From NCBI GenBank assembly GCA_015680685.1, contig MNCI01003637.1, forward strand, positions 202,332 through 249,708: a stretch of DNA of 47,377 bases, read 5' to 3'. Positions within the stretch are counted from its first letter, which is position 1, and every line of letters begins with the position of its first letter. Below, in pieces: positions 31,665-44,723 of the stretch. Origin of the DNA: Gnetum montanum (lineage: Eukaryota; Streptophyta; Gnetopsida; Gnetales; Gnetaceae). Under the pieces are notes generated by a model. It searched no databases, had not been told where the DNA came from, and saw nothing but the letters and a program-made list of their open reading frames with translations. The position numbers and the translations under genes were made by a program.

Positions 31665-34600
31665 GGTCATGTTGAAGTCCATCCTGATCGTGCTTGAGCT
31701 AGTAGTAGTTTTGTGCTGCCTAAGTGCACCTATGGCCAATGTTCCCCCTCCTCATGCATGAGTAAGAGACCAGGCAGTCAAATTTCAGGAAGGTGCATGT
31801 GAGTTCCTAGAGTTCCTCCTTTGCCACTTCAGTGTGATAGTGTGGTCACATTTGTCAACTGAGACAACCATTTTTCTTGTTGAAACACTATTGCCTAGGG
31901 TGAACAGAGGTATCTTGAAGTTTATGGCTAATGGGTCCATCGAAGGCAAAGGGGCAGAAGGCTCAAATTAGTGCTCGAGAGGTTTGAGACATTTGTGTTG
32001 GATTTGGGCTATTCCTGAATTTAAATGTTATCATAAGTACAACACATTATTCATTGCCCATCACATGGGCACCTTCTTCCAGAATCCACCTGGGACCATC
32101 TATTATGTTGGTAGGTGAGTCCTATGAAGATGTTTTAGACATGTTGTATCATTTTTCTTGCATAGTCAAAATGCATATTGTACTCTGTATGTTACCAGGT
32201 TTGTAATTGACAATGATGGTCTTCACGATCACAAGGGGACATTGGCATTGACCCAAATGGCCTTACAAGAGTTCTCTTCTATCAGAAACATGTGTGCCAA
32301 CATCATAGAATAACTTGGGGCTTATTTTAAAACCTATCCAACCAAGTATGCTAAGTTCTATGTCAAATGCAAGGAAATTGGATGGTTGGATAGCAAATGG
32401 GCATCCCACTGAGCGCTTACCGTGGAGGACGTTCTAGTGGAAATCCCACCATTTCCCATGCCATTCCCACCTGGTGTATTAGATTATGCACTTTTTTTCA
32501 TGTGTTCAAGTGATTGATTCTATTTTTTCCTTTTTTTTTTAATTTTTTCATTGATTATTCCAGTAGCAAGTGAATCCCAAGAGGTTACAACAATCATCTC
32601 TGGACGTGATGAAACTAACCTTTTCTTTAAATACAAGGAGGTGGACGAGACACAATGCTGGCTATGCAATGGACTCCTAGCCACCCTTGTTCACAATGTT
32701 TAGGAGGCCAGGCACATGGATTTATTTTTGGTAGTAAATCCAAGCATCCCGACTATGGAAATGCTATCCCTCATTGATTCTTTTTCCAAAAAGGCTGATT
32801 GCTTCTGCACACGGGTTCATAATGTGTGGGTGGTATTTGAGATTACTAATAGCCTCTTTGTAGATCTTTTCGATGTTTCCTTTGATGGGCTACCTATAAG
32901 AGATAAGACTAGCAAAGATGTAAACCATCAAGGGGATATAGAAGAATGGCTAGGGATGAGCAAAGACCGAAAGGGGATTTATATGCATAAGGTCAGGCTA
33001 GAGGTAGCCCAAAAGGTTTACCTTATCTTCTGGGCCCATGCTTTTTCCAAACTACTCTCCCAAGGAAAAAGTTTTGGGATAGAGCAGGCTTGGATCATGA
33101 GGGATGTCATGGAAGAAGGAACTCGCTATAACTAGGCCAAGTACCTTTTTGAAGGCTTGCAAGCTGAAATGATCAAGCTTCGTGAGAAGCTTGATGCATG
33201 TTTCAATGTACACTTCACCTTCTTCATAGCTTGCCTACAATAGTTTGTGGAATTCTTGGTGGTTTGAGAGAATGGCATCTGGGTGCTACAAGATCACACC
33301 TAGATTTCCAAACCATGGATCTACCAAGTATTTTGTACCACTCGATTCCAAGACCCCCTAGAAGTTATTGGAGAGTCTCTTTTGATAACAAAAAAGGATG
33401 GGGGGGGGGGATGTCCCTTTCATGCACTAGATAGCGTTAGAGAGGCACCTCCGACTAACATAGGCAATGTGCTAAGGGGGGCACATCTCATTGTAGAAGC
33501 AGTGAAATCCAGGTCGCAACATAAGAAGTCTTGTCCCATGGAAGAGCCTCCACACACTAATGAAGAAAGTGGTAGAAAGTTACAAATCAAGGTTCGCAAA
33601 GTGTAGCCCACAGTTGGTAGGTATGTTTAGTTATCTCATTAGTTACCCTCCTCCTTTGTGTTAGACCAACATGCTTACTTTAGATGTTTGATAGAAGAAG
33701 AAGAAGAAGTTTTGGCCCCTGAGGCAGGGGCCCCTACTGTAGAAGAAGAAGATGCCTCGACTGTAGAGGAGGAGACCCCTACCATAGAGGAAGAGCCCTT
33801 GCTACTGATGATCCCTTCATAGAGTGTGCCTTAGCACCTAAGGGGCATATGATGGTTGAAGATGTCGCCACACTGTTGAGTCAGCTAGAGGGGGAAGGGG
33901 CTACATTTTGATGCAAGTGAGTTTGACCATTTTCTTAACAGTGTGCTGATGGATGATCCCCCTAGTCTCACCCCTGAGGGTTTGTTGGGTAGGAGCTTTG
34001 CACCATCATTTATGTTATTTTTCAGTTTTGTTGTCCTCCTTTTCACCATGCTAACATGTTTTTTTGCACAGTGGATACCACTGTTAAAGCTCTCGATTCC
34101 TCCTCTTTAATCCACCTCCAACCATGGACAAAGACTCGAGACAAATTTGCCTTTATGGAGGGGATGGTTGATGACATGATAGACTGCCTAAGGTAGATTT
34201 ATCCTGAGATAGGTGTGTTCAAATTGCAACATTGGGCTCTCTATGTTATTACATTATTACCATCATCCCATGACTAATGCTTTTTCATGTGTGATTAATA
34301 GCTTCTTGTCTTAAATGGGATCCCAAATAGGTGGTTGACATTGTGCCTAAACTCCCACCAGAGGTGACCAAGGTGCCTCGTGATGTATATGAGGAAATGA
34401 GCAAATGTGTGCTATACTCAACACGATCGTTGTGGGAGTGTAGGTGCATCAACGAGGACCTCTAGAAGTGGGTCTAGAAGCTAGAGAAGGAGAAAGCTAG
34501 CCAAGTAGTTGATTTGGAAGATCTATAGTCAAGAAATGAATTCTTATTGGCCTGCAATACTTCTGATAGCAGTTGACACACAACTGTGATTGATTATGCA

Positions 34601-35264
34601 AGATATTAGTTAGTTGTGTAGGGTAAAAACAAGGCCACGCAGGAAATAATTGAGCAACACTTGTAGATGGACCTACTATCCCAGAAAAATCAAGGCTAGA
34701 AAGACTATAGCACCAACATCTATGAATGGGGGCAAGCATAGACAAATCATAAGTAGATGTACAAGGTTGAATGTGCTACCTACCATCAGAAATATCAGGA
34801 TGCTTCCATTGAGTTGCATGCCCATAAACTATTTCTTGATATGATTGGTGCTGTTAAGGCCTATGAAAAATTTACGCAATAGGTAGTGGTTAGTGAGTCT
34901 CCTAAAAAAGAGATGACTTTACCTTCTGGGGAGACCACCACTGCCACCTTTTCTTTGGGGCCACCCATATGGATGGCTATGGAGAAGGGGAAAGTTGCAG
35001 CAAGTGTTGATTTGGAGGAAGAAGATTGGGCCAACATAACCAGGGATGAGATTCTACGGTGTTTGGTAGTTGGCATGGAAAAGATACCCCCTAAGATGGA
35101 TGTAGGACCATCTTAGGTTTGCCATTTTCTATTATATCATAGTCTATTTCATGAAAGCCTTATTGTAATTTGATTCATTATTTTTCTTTTGTTTCTTGTA
35201 GGATCCAAATGGAGGTGTGAGACCTAGTGGAACAAGAGATGAAGATGCTAGTGAAGACTTGTAG
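31665..35264 (+). pseudogene. Antisense gene of E2 (decayed homologue of the EA gene)
   Basis: Recognised exons: E2 31665-32114 (450 nt, as in EA), E3 32199-32473 (275 nt; 269 in EA), E4 32564-33620, an acidic Glu-rich segment (about 33690-33820), later segments to about 35115, and the last exon 35202-35264. Introns 2 and 3 are 84 and 90 bp (88 and 90 in EA) and phases agree. Matching motifs: 'ACEFLEFLLCHFSVIVWSHL', 'QNPPGTIY', 'FEITNSLFVDLFDV', 'DIEEWLGMSKDRKGI', 'EEGTRYN', 'ESPKKEMTLPSGE', and tail 'DPNGGVRP' to 'DASEDL'. Stops and a frameshift at a G run (33399-33410) inactivate it. The same two catalytic Asp sites are lost as in EA. Confidence 0.85.
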
Positions 35265-35399
35265 CATGGTGGCAAACAATTTTTATTTTTGTTTTTCAAT
35301 TTTATTTTTGTAAGTCTTATTGTATGGACTCAATATTTAATGAGGAGTAAAAAGTGAAACAATTATTGGATTTATTTTGGTTAATATTTTATTAATATG

Positions 35400-35550
35400 T
35401 TTGGGCCCCTAATTCTAGTTTAAATTCATTTCAGGCTATGCAATAGATTAAGGCCCTTTTGGGCCATCACAATATAACTTTTAAGGGTTGATTGCTAGTT
35501 TTAGGCCTTAGCAGGTTATGACAATAGTTTAAGGCCATTCTAGGTCATGT
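35400..35550 (-). repeat. TAAACT-type array between E2 protease and antisense 3' end
   Basis: Units such as 'ctagttttaggccttagcag' and 'agtttaaggccattctaggt' (+ strand). Same position as 13454-13800 in EA. Confidence 0.8.
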
Positions 35551-35714
35551 AATAGCTAATTAATGCAAACAAAGATCATGACGCAAATAGTGGAAATAAT
35601 GCAAATAATAAACATAATGCAAAATTAGGACTAAAGAAATAAGAGTATTAAAGCCAAGGATTCACAGAAGTGAATTAGAGGTAGTCTTTAATTATGCAAT
35701 TGTGTCCTAACCCA

Positions 35715-38700
35715 TCATGCGCTAGGTAGAGTGTATGGCTGGGAAACTTTGTGATGATATTCCTCTATGTTATCATCTATTGTTTGGAAAGGCAACTCAG
35801 CCCAAGTGGTTTCCTGATCTAAGTTGGTAGTTTGGGTGGCTCATATGTTGAACATGGGGCTTCATTGTGGATGGGTGATGGGTTTTTATAGATTTCTATC
35901 TCTAACCCTTATTTTATGTCTATATTATTTATAGCTTGGGGGGCTGTTTTGTCACCAAAATCTCCACTTATCTACCCACGTAGCGTAGGTGGATTTCTTG
36001 GTGTAAGGGTGAGGAGATTGCTCTTAATTGGACTAACCATGACCTCCCCAAGATCAAGTTAAACCCAAGCATTTCTTCCACCACAATAAATTCTGCGCTA
36101 GTGGGGAACTGGTCCCCCACCACAAAGTTGATGTTAATAGTGCCTTTTACTAAGACACATGCTCCATTAAATGATTTCAAGTAGGAAGTTATTGTGGGCT
36201 TTATTTGGTCCACCAGGCCTAGCTATCAACAATGGGAAACAAGATTACATTAGTGGTAGCCCCGTTGTCAACATGTACTCTATGAATTTTGTATTGCCCC
36301 ACCTAAATTATGTTAAACATGGGGGTAGCAGTCACTTGACCCTTTTCAGGGTCATCCTTGATGGCCTTGTCTTGAAATGTTAATTGGGTTCACCATGGTT
36401 CCTCAGCCAAGGAGGAAAGCATAACCACATGGATAGCTTTCTCCTCGGCTGGCATGTTTTTGTCAATAAAAATAGATGCTAATATGTGAACCAAGGCCTC
36501 AAAATGCGCCTTAGAGGTTATGAGTAAGTCATACAAGCTTAATGTTGTATTCTTTTTCTTTAAAGCTTGTTTAACTTGTGAAAGGGCATCTAGGAAATAT
36601 TGCCCATTGTCTAGTTGTTTGCTCATCTTTGCTTCTTCAATTCATCCTAAAAGGAGAATCTCTCATGGAGGAGTGGTTTTAGATGGAATGATAGGTTTTG
36701 TTGGCTTAGAGGGTAGTGGTTACATGCTACCCGTAGCCTTCGATGATGAATTCATGGGTATGACCAACAAAGGGGTGGGCTTAGGGGAGCCGAATGCAAT
36801 GTGCTCTCTAGCCAACTTATTTGCTAGGTGCTTTTCATATTTCCTTGGATGGGAACATTGTGTAGTTTCTATTGTTGGAATCTGGGTTGCAAGGGGAGTG
36901 ATATGCTTTGACACCTTGATAACAAAAGGTGCTTGAGTTGTTGTGGTAGTAGGTGATGTAGTCTTAAGCACAAAAGGTGTGAAAAATGTTTGAGGAGGTA
37001 CTTTAATGAAAAATGGGGTCTATGACGTGGTTGCTGTTGATGCCTTAGCGTTTCAGGGAGGTACACAAACCACAAATGGCTCATGTTGTGATTCCGTATT
37101 ATCATCCACACAAATAGCATTAATAGTATAACCTGTATTGTTAGTATTCAATGGGTCTTTCTAAATGTTCATTGTTTGGTTTTTGAGTCAAATAGGACTG
37201 CTCTCGTCAAGGACCAATTTACCTTGATCAATCATTTGTTGAATATCATCTTTTAGTGCCAAGTAATAATCTATGTTGTGTCCGCACACCTAATGGTAAT
37301 CGTAGAAATGGTTTAGTCTAAAGTTCTTAGGTACTGGTGGGTCATTAGGCATAACCACAGAGGGGTCATGAAGGACTTCACAGTACCTATGATGCCATTT
37401 AAGAGCCTCCTCTAACATTCATTTATGTTGAATGTGCCTAACTCTCAGCAATTGTTTTATAAGCTCAAATGGCTTGATTGGTAAGGGAGTATATTTTGAA
37501 TGGTCCTTGCATTCAAAATTTGGTCTTGTTGAAGTTTGCACAGTAGTTGCTAAAGTTGAAGGTTGGCTAGTGTTGCTAGGGCTAGGTGCTGTGTTGGTTG
37601 TGGCATGTGTTTTAAATGCTTTATCCACATGTTTACCCTTGTTGGTTTCATGGGCTATAGCAGATACTGTGGTTGTTGTAGCTTTGCCTCTCTTCTTGTC
37701 CTTCTTTGTGTGTGCATTCTTATATGCTACATAGGCTGGATCCCTACTAGTTTTTGTTGCATCTTGGATACCCTTGTTTTGAGTGAACGCTTAGCTAAGG
37801 GAACAAGGGGCCAAGTAGTATAGTTTGGATTTAATGAAATTGTTTACCACACCTTTGAAAATGGCTAGTAAATGGGCCTTGGTGATCAGTTCACAAATTT
37901 CATTTAGGGTAGCACTCCATCGTTGTATAATCTTTTGCATGAATTTTAGCAAATCTTGTTTAACACTCATAAGTTTATCCAAAGTGACTTGTAACTTCAG
38001 GTTATACTTAACGTGATTCACAAATTGACTTAACAGTTCTTCCAATGTTGAGATTGAGGCATGGGGAAGTGCATGGTACTAGTTTAATGCTTTACCCTTC
38101 AAGGAAATGGTAAATACATGAATGATAGCATAAGGCCATGGATGTAGTAGCAAGGATTCAGACCTAAACGTAACCAAGTGGGCATTTGGATCACCCTTCC
38201 CATTGTATTTTGTGAATTGGGGCAATTGTACCCCTAGAGGCAATGTTAGCGTAGGAACCGTTGGACTAATTGGGTCATCCTAATAGAAGTCCATGACCTG
38301 GAATATTTCTAAGCTAGCAGCTTTAAGCTATTTAATTTTGTTAGTAAGGGTATGGATGAGCTAGAAAGCTTGGTCCAGACCTAGGGGTATCACAGGGGGT
38401 TGCGGGGCTACCGAAGAAGCCATTGTTGGTGGTGTTGTTGGTGCGACTACCATTACCATTGGGGGTGCTGTTGGAACAACCCTTGCTTGTGGTGTCATTT
38501 GAGAGGGCCACAACCCAATAGGTTGTGCTATCGGGGTGACTACCATTGGTGGTGCTATGGATGTGGCCATTTGTTCCATGGTTTGAGCAACCCACAATCT
38601 CGTGTTCAGTTGCGTTGCATGTGGAACTTGGTATGTTTACAGTTGCATGTATTGCTGCATATGAAATAGTTGGGTTGTGGGAAAAGATGTCGTTGTCACC

Positions 38701-39330
38701 CACAATGTGGCCAAGGTTGGGGTTGCTACCAATGGTGGCATGTTTATAGAGGGGGGAATAGGAATAGAACTTACATGTGATTGTGAGGTAGGTATGGCAT
38801 GCATGTATGAAAGTGTGGGCATTACAAATGTTTGGTATGGAATCGAAATAGACTGGGAAGGATGACTAGTGGGAAATGAGGTTGAAGGGCCTGCTTGTTG
38901 ATATGTTGAAAACATTACATGACTGCCCACTACTGAAGAGAGTTTGGGTAGTGGCTACATCATGGCAGTGGCGAAGGAGGCAGAAGATAGGAGCTAGTGT
39001 GATTGAAGGATAGAGGCAGAAGGGATAGCAGTGGTGTAGATCGGGCCATCTCCTTTAGAGTGGGAGTCTAAATCCTCTTGCCCATCCTGGTACGGTTCAT
39101 TAGAGTGGGATGTTGTGTCCCATTCTCTTGACCTAATTAGTTGCATAAGTTGGTTTAACACCCATTGATATGATTTGGTCAATGGGATAGTGGTATTAGC
39201 AGTAGGAATGAACTCCCTCCTATTCCAATGGATGAACTCAAAGTTACGTTTTTCTTTGAATTCATAATGGTTCAATGGTATATTTGCTTGCATTTTTGCA
39301 CATAGAAAATTGTTATCACTCTTTCTCTTG
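35715..39330 (-). pseudogene. gag-pro: gag-protease of E2
   Basis: Homologue of the EA frame 9402-13445. The frame holds, with stops, from about 39330 to 36390, then shifts before 36213. N-terminus: 'NNFLCAKMQANIPL' opposite 'YNFICIKMQAGLAV' in EA. Gag core at 37791-38045 ('FVNHVKYNLKLQVTLDKLM', 'IIQRWSATLNEI'). The knuckle region near 37270-37310 has lost its first Cys. 'APFVIKV'-type repeats and 'FGSPKPTPLLVIPM' follow at 36720-36971. The protease C-half is at 35968-36213 ('GFNLILGRSWL'), and a conserved 'TTWAELPF' tail lies near 35800. No intact product. Confidence 0.88.
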
Positions 39331-39539
39331 GGGCAAACATTTAGGTGATTGGTGTTGTAGTCTAAGGAACTGTCGTTGCACTAGCACTAGGCTGGGCAGT
39401 CACTTAGGACCTGCCATATGTTGGAGAGAATAGGATACCTCCAAGTTTGAAGTGGGAACTGAAGTGGTTGCTGGATTCATCTTTTTTGGTGAGATAGGTG
39501 TAAGAGGAAGAGATGCGTGTAGGAAAAACTTGGAAAACA

Positions 39540-39975
39540 ATAGGTTTTCACACTAGATGGTAGCATAACATAGTGGATAATGTATCACAGTAGACAACAT
39601 CATGCAATAGACAATGTAGCATAGTGGAAGTGCTACATTGATAGGGTTACTATGCTGCATAGTATGTGGGTAGCATAATGCAGTGGGTAGATAGTATAAC
39701 AGGGTAGATGGTTAAAGAACCACTACATTGGTAGAGTTTCTACACTACACAAAATACAAGTAGCATAACGTAGTTGACTAAGTAGATGGTCTAGCCTAAC
39801 GCAGTAGTTAGTTAGTGTAACAAAGTAAACTATTTAGAAACCACTATGTTGGTGGGGTCACTATGCTACATAGGACACAGGCAGTGTAACTCAAAAGATA
39901 GTTTTGGACTTGCTACGTTGATAGGGACACCACACTAGATAGTGTAATGCAATTGATAGGTTTCTAGTGATGAGG
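39540..39975 (-). repeat. TATGCTA-type array in the E2 leader
   Basis: Irregular units with 'gtagcataacatagtgg' and 'ctacattggtagggt' (+ strand) between gag and the 5' LTR. They look like a CpG-depleted form of the TACGC leader array of EA (9011-9250). A possible decayed primer site, 'catcactagaaacc' on the - strand, lies near 39967-39980. Confidence 0.6.
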
Positions 39976-39987
39976 TATAGACAATTT

Positions 39988-41702
39988 CTAGAAAGCCAAT
40001 TGCCAAAATTCTAGTCTCTAGAAGTCAACCGCAAGAGAGGTAATTCTAAAAGTCAACCCCTTGAATGTTGTTTGTTGGGGTATTTATAGGTCCAAGAGTA
40101 GGAGAGAGACATGGTTTGGATGCCATGTGTCCTGGGTCCCATAGGGTACAAATGTGAATGTGCTATGCTATCGTATGGTGCTACGTTGCAGTGTTACGCT
40201 GAGTGGGACAAGGATAGAAGTGAAACCTACTAAGCTATGATCATATCATTCAAATTGCATGTGCCAGAACCTAGGGAACTATCATGTTTTTACAAAAAAT
40301 GCCAATGACAAATGCAAAATGGAGCCTATGGTCCAGGACTACATCTTCCCTGCTCTTGCGAGTAGGGTCAAGTATAGGAAAAACTTTAGGGATCAACAGG
40401 GGGTGCAAAACAAGGCAAACTACTATTCTTGTCTGCTGAGGAAATGATGGAGTAGAAATGACCATTGCCAATGGGTTTTGGAGTTGCTGGACATACTCAA
40501 AGGCTTCTACATGAGTGTTACACTATCTATGCTGCTCAACGTAGCAACGTAGCATAAACACTTACATGCTATGTTATGCTACACTGCATAGTGTAGCAAC
40601 TAGTTTTGAGACAAATCTTGCCCAAAAATCAAAAATACCCCTCTAAGGCCTAGCTAGGCAAGCTATATTAGAAAATAGCCATTACACTTATAATGTTGAA
40701 GAAGCCTAAGACTCCTTGGTTTCACCATTGGGACATTTAGCCTCAATGTCCTCGCTACGCTGTGCTACGCTGTGTAGCATAGCATAGCATAGCAACTAGT
40801 GTGACATGAATTCTTGGTTAACCTACAATGCTTCATCAAGAGACTTTGATTGTGACTAGAGGGTGAAGTGGGATAGGTAGTCTTGGAGGTCCAAGTGTGG
40901 CCAAGTGTAATTCTTTTGCTAGAACAACTTGGCGGATGACCTTCGTGCATTCTGACCCTACTACGCTATGCTACGTTGTGTAGCGTAGCATGGTGTAGCA
41001 CCCAGTTTGGCCTAGATTTTGACTAAATTTGCAAACATTTTGTCATGGGATGTTGATCATGTCCTAGAGTGGTAGTAGTATAAGCAATTTGATGGTCGAT
41101 TCATAGGCAATCATGTTTATTGCATCAAAACAATTTGTGTGAGATGTTGTCTCATTAGAACCCTACTACGCTATGTAGCGTAGCATAGTGTAGCCCTCAA
41201 TTGGAAATGATTTTTGCTTAAATTTTCTGCATTCTCCTATGTTACGCTAACCATTCTTCAAGAATGAAGTGAGGTAGACACCTTTGAGGACTGAATATCT
41301 GCCAGCCGTGTCTAATCTATTACCACATTTCCTACTATGTTGTGCAACATAGCGTAGTGTAGTAGGTCCCACTGTTAGAAAACTGGCCAAACTATTTACT
41401 CCATCCTAAACACCTTCGGTAGCTCCTAGCATGGTCCTTGGGTAGATCATCAACCAGGTCATGTGTCAAGCTGGGCAAGCTAGAAAGTGGAGCAAGGTTG
41501 TTAGCCCGGGAGATAGAAAATTTGTTGGACTGTACGATCTACCCCTAGTGCCTCTTTCATGCAAACTGACCTTATGACTAGGTGCTATGTTGACTCTACT
41601 ATAGAGGGTGGTAGGCAAGTGTGGAAGTGGCTTTGCAGAGATCCTTGTCAAAATTTTGGGACTATGCTAAATCATGGAAGTACGAAAATTGATGGTGTTT
41701 CA
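39988..41702 (-). mobile_element. 5' LTR of E2
   Basis: Pairs with 23159-24918 and ends on the + strand at '...gatggtgtttca' (41702). TATAAATA on the - strand lies at 40088-40081. It contains inverted repeats at about 200-bp spacing (see findings). Confidence 0.85.
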
Positions 41703-42601
41703 ACTTTTATTTGTCATCTAATAAATGATCATGATGGTGTATTCAATTATATCATTGATGAGTCATGAATTTGTGGCTCGGATATCGCAACCATGATATT
41801 GCAGCCATGATATTACAGCCATGATATCACATCTATGATATCGTGTATGTGATATCGTAGCCTAGCCATGATATTGCATACGCGATATCGTGGCCTGCCT
41901 CACTTAGTTCTTAGTTCCTTACCCAAACTCTTGTTTTTTTCCTTCTTTGACTTAGAATTATTTCTTAGTGCATGCTTGCAATGTGGTGATTGTAATTGTA
42001 CGACATCCTTATTCAAGTGTGACGTACTTGGACACGCACATGACCAGAAATAAAGATCGAGATTACTTCATCATTACAACATTCACTTAGTTTAATTATT
42101 AAATTTTTATTGTTATTTATTGCTTTCGTAGTTAACATCTATTTACCCTAAACTCCTATTAAATGCAGAAAGAGTACAACTTGATCACGAGCATTTAAGT
42201 GTGACTACTTGGCAACCCAGTAGCGTACCTAGGATTTGCACTTGGTAATCCCAGTGGTAGTCATGCATGAGGTCCAAGATGTATACGGATGATTGAGGAA
42301 AGGATGCTCATCACACTTAGGCTAGCTTAGATTTTCTCTCACCCTCTCTCTCTTATCTTAGTTAATATTATTTTCCATCATAATCAGGAGTAGTACTAGT
42401 GTAGAAACACATCATACACCTCACTATGGACTAAACCATACATGACAAAGCTAATACTGGTCTAGGTGGGAAGATAGCAAACTACGACCTACGATTAACT
42501 ATCTAGATACCACAACTAGCCCGTCTGTGTAGTTCGACTGGATCATGCATGAAACACTCATATTTATATGGTTGAGTGTAGGGGTACCTTGCCACTCATC
42601 A
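41703..42601 (+). mobile_element. Athila-like 5' LTR (left edge uncertain)
   Basis: It ends 'ccactcatca' just before a tRNA-Asp-type primer site. The start could not be set because E2 abuts it. It contains a GATATC array at 41781-41892. Confidence 0.5.
41781..41892 (+). repeat. GATATC array
   Basis: About ten units of 'ccatgatatcgcag' type; five keep the full palindrome GATATC and the rest read GATATT. A shorter copy lies at 46126-46164. Confidence 0.75.
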
Positions 42602-42602
42602 T

Positions 42603-42621
42603 TGGCACCATTGCCAAGGAC
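42603..42621 (+). promoter_or_regulatory. tRNA-Asp-type primer binding site
   Basis: TGGCACCATTGCCAAGGAC differs by a few C-to-T/G-to-A type changes from TGGCGCCGTTGCCGGGG, the complement of the plant tRNA-Asp 3' end commonly used by Athila elements. Confidence 0.8.
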
Positions 42622-42742
42622 GATGCTAGTTATCTAGATTAGTTATATCATACAAGGTCTCTGTATAGGAATTAATGATATATCTTTTAAGAAGAAATAA
42701 TTACAAAAAGTCACATACAAATTCACACACAGTTTCACAATC

Positions 42743-44723
42743 ATGCCTATCCTACAAGACTATGATAATGCCACATCTAGTGAGGTAATTCATTGAAGAA
42801 CCAACGAATTATCTGACAATGAAGATTGGAGTACGCAATCCAAAGTGGGGGTTTCTTATAAACATAAACAAAAGAAACATCATTCCAACACACAAAAGCA
42901 TAACTTACCTGATGATGATGAACCCCTACTAGCCACTACAAGCCTAACGTAAATACAAGAGGCTATTCGAATCTCCCGTAGGCATTGTAAAGAGAGCCAT
43001 CTACCCAGGCCCAATTTAAACAACTTCCCTAATTTCTCAGGAGGCTATGACTTAGATCCACATCAACATTTACAAGCCTTCTATGATGCCTACGCATGGA
43101 ACAACATTGATAACGGTTGGAAAAAAATCAAGCTCTTCCCTATGACACTCGTTGGCCAAGAAAAAGTATGGTATAGATCATTAAAACAAAATTCAATACA
43201 ACATTGACCAACAATGGTAGAAGCCTTTAATGAAAGATATCAAACCTATGCAAGAGTGTTGGCCTTGAGGAAACAAATCCAATCGTGGAAACAAGCACAA
43301 CATGAACCCTTGGACATGGCCTTAGAAGGATATTATGCACTGTTAAACAACTATATAGGCCATGAGTTCTTTGAGGAAAGGCTAATGTATCATATCATTG
43401 ATGGGCTTTGTGATGAAACAAGACCCTAGAAATGTATGCCCAAGGTCAACTATACAAACTACGAACCCATCAATTTGAAGAGCTTGTTAAGCGGGTAGCA
43501 AAAGAAGAAGGAGAAATGGCTGGATGGGAGAGTGTTGAAAAACATCAACGGGACCAAAATCTCAACTTAACAAAGGTTCATAATCAAAAAAGGAGAAATC
43601 AACCTACCACAAGGGGAAAGAACCATCTTTGCTGATACAAAAATCATTAGAGGAAGTTAGGGAAAAGATCAATAAGATGTTGGAATGGACGCATGAAAAG
43701 TGTGGATAATATATCAATATCATTGGAGATAGAGTTTTGATAACCCAAGAAGTAGGACAAAGTATCATTAGAGAATCGGAAAGAAGGGATAAGGAAAATA
43801 AGAGCTCAACTTCCAATCACACATATGAATGCAAAATTTGCCTATATGATCACCCCAAGGGCCAATTCCCAATCTTGTTACATTTATATGAGCATTGGGG
43901 AAGCACGTTACATCCCAAGTTCGTACAGAGATACTGTGTTCGATCACAGTGGCAACAATCCCAGTTGTGGGGGAAGCCATCCCTAAACTAGAGACACCTT
44001 TCATATCATCCAAATCCAAATGCTTATCTAGTCCAATACCCTATTTCTCCAACTGGGCCAACAGACTCTGTCTCACCACATTATCATTCTCCTCAATACT
44101 ATTGGCCCATGTCCTCAACACAACCATCGCCTTATGCACCTTACACTACTCCTAATTTTCAACATTCTCATCCTTTCCCTTCTTCTACATCGCCACCAAC
44201 TATTCCTAAGGTATCTAAATCATAGTAACAACCCCCGAACATTACTTGTGCTACTATTGCCAATAGTAGTGAGAGACCTCAGCAACATTGAAGGCATCCC
44301 TTCTTTAGAAATGACCCTAGGAAGGGACACCACAATTCCAAAGCCACTATATCCTCCAACTCAGCACAAGTCTAACACTGTTGTGCATCCTTCTCTTCAA
44401 ACCCAACTCCTTCTGTTACTTCATCAGGGCCACCAATTAACACTCCAACAACCATATGGCCCAATGAATACAGCCATGGAGGATGACATCCTGATCCTTG
44501 CATATCATCTAAAGGTCCCAATTATCATAGTGGGTCAACTTGTTATCTGGAAACTACATCTTATAAATTTCCCTACTATGCTTACTATAATTAGGTGTGT
44601 GAACCCCGATGGGGTAAGTATGACCAGGTCCCAATATTTCCAACATGCAAGGATCCTCATCTTTCATTTATTAATCCTTGTCATCCTCAACCATTTAGTT
44701 ATGGGGGATATCCACCATTTTAA
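42743..44723 (+). pseudogene. gag: gag of the Athila-like element
   Basis: Starts ATG 42743. Gag core: 'LDPHQHLQAFYDAYAW', 'KKIKLFPMTLVGQEKVWY', 'EAFNERYQTYARV', 'YIGHEFFEERLMYHIIDGL' (43050-43425). A frameshift follows at about 43430, then a Lys/Glu-rich part. A degenerate zinc knuckle 'CKICLYDHPKGQF' lies near 43831, where the last Cys is Phe. The long tail rich in Pro, Ser, Tyr and His ('SPHYHSPQYYWPM', then to 'FSYGGYPPF') ends at TAA 44721. Several stops break it. No pol follows, so this copy could move only in trans. Confidence 0.8.

Larger units (their letters stand above)
23159..41702 (-). mobile_element. E2: large Tat-like element with full pol and antisense gene
   Basis: 18.5-kb element in reverse orientation. 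Reading on its own strand: 5' LTR (41702 to about 39988), TATGCTA-type leader array, gag-pro (about 39330 to 35715), TAAACT array, antisense gene (31665-35264 on the + strand), TAAACT array, pol (30204-26723), array, 3' UTR, polypurine tract, 3' LTR (24918 to about 23159). LTRs start 'TGAAACACCATCAATTTT'. The outer LTR limit near 23159/39988 is set where similarity ends and is uncertain. No target duplication was found. It is more decayed and more CpG-depleted than EA. Confidence 0.88.

Noticed and set aside
38341-38749. Frames on both strands with Thr/Asn- or Trp/Cys-rich content
   Set aside because: The - strand frame in register with E2 gag is the Pro/Gln/Met-rich linker; the others are shadows.
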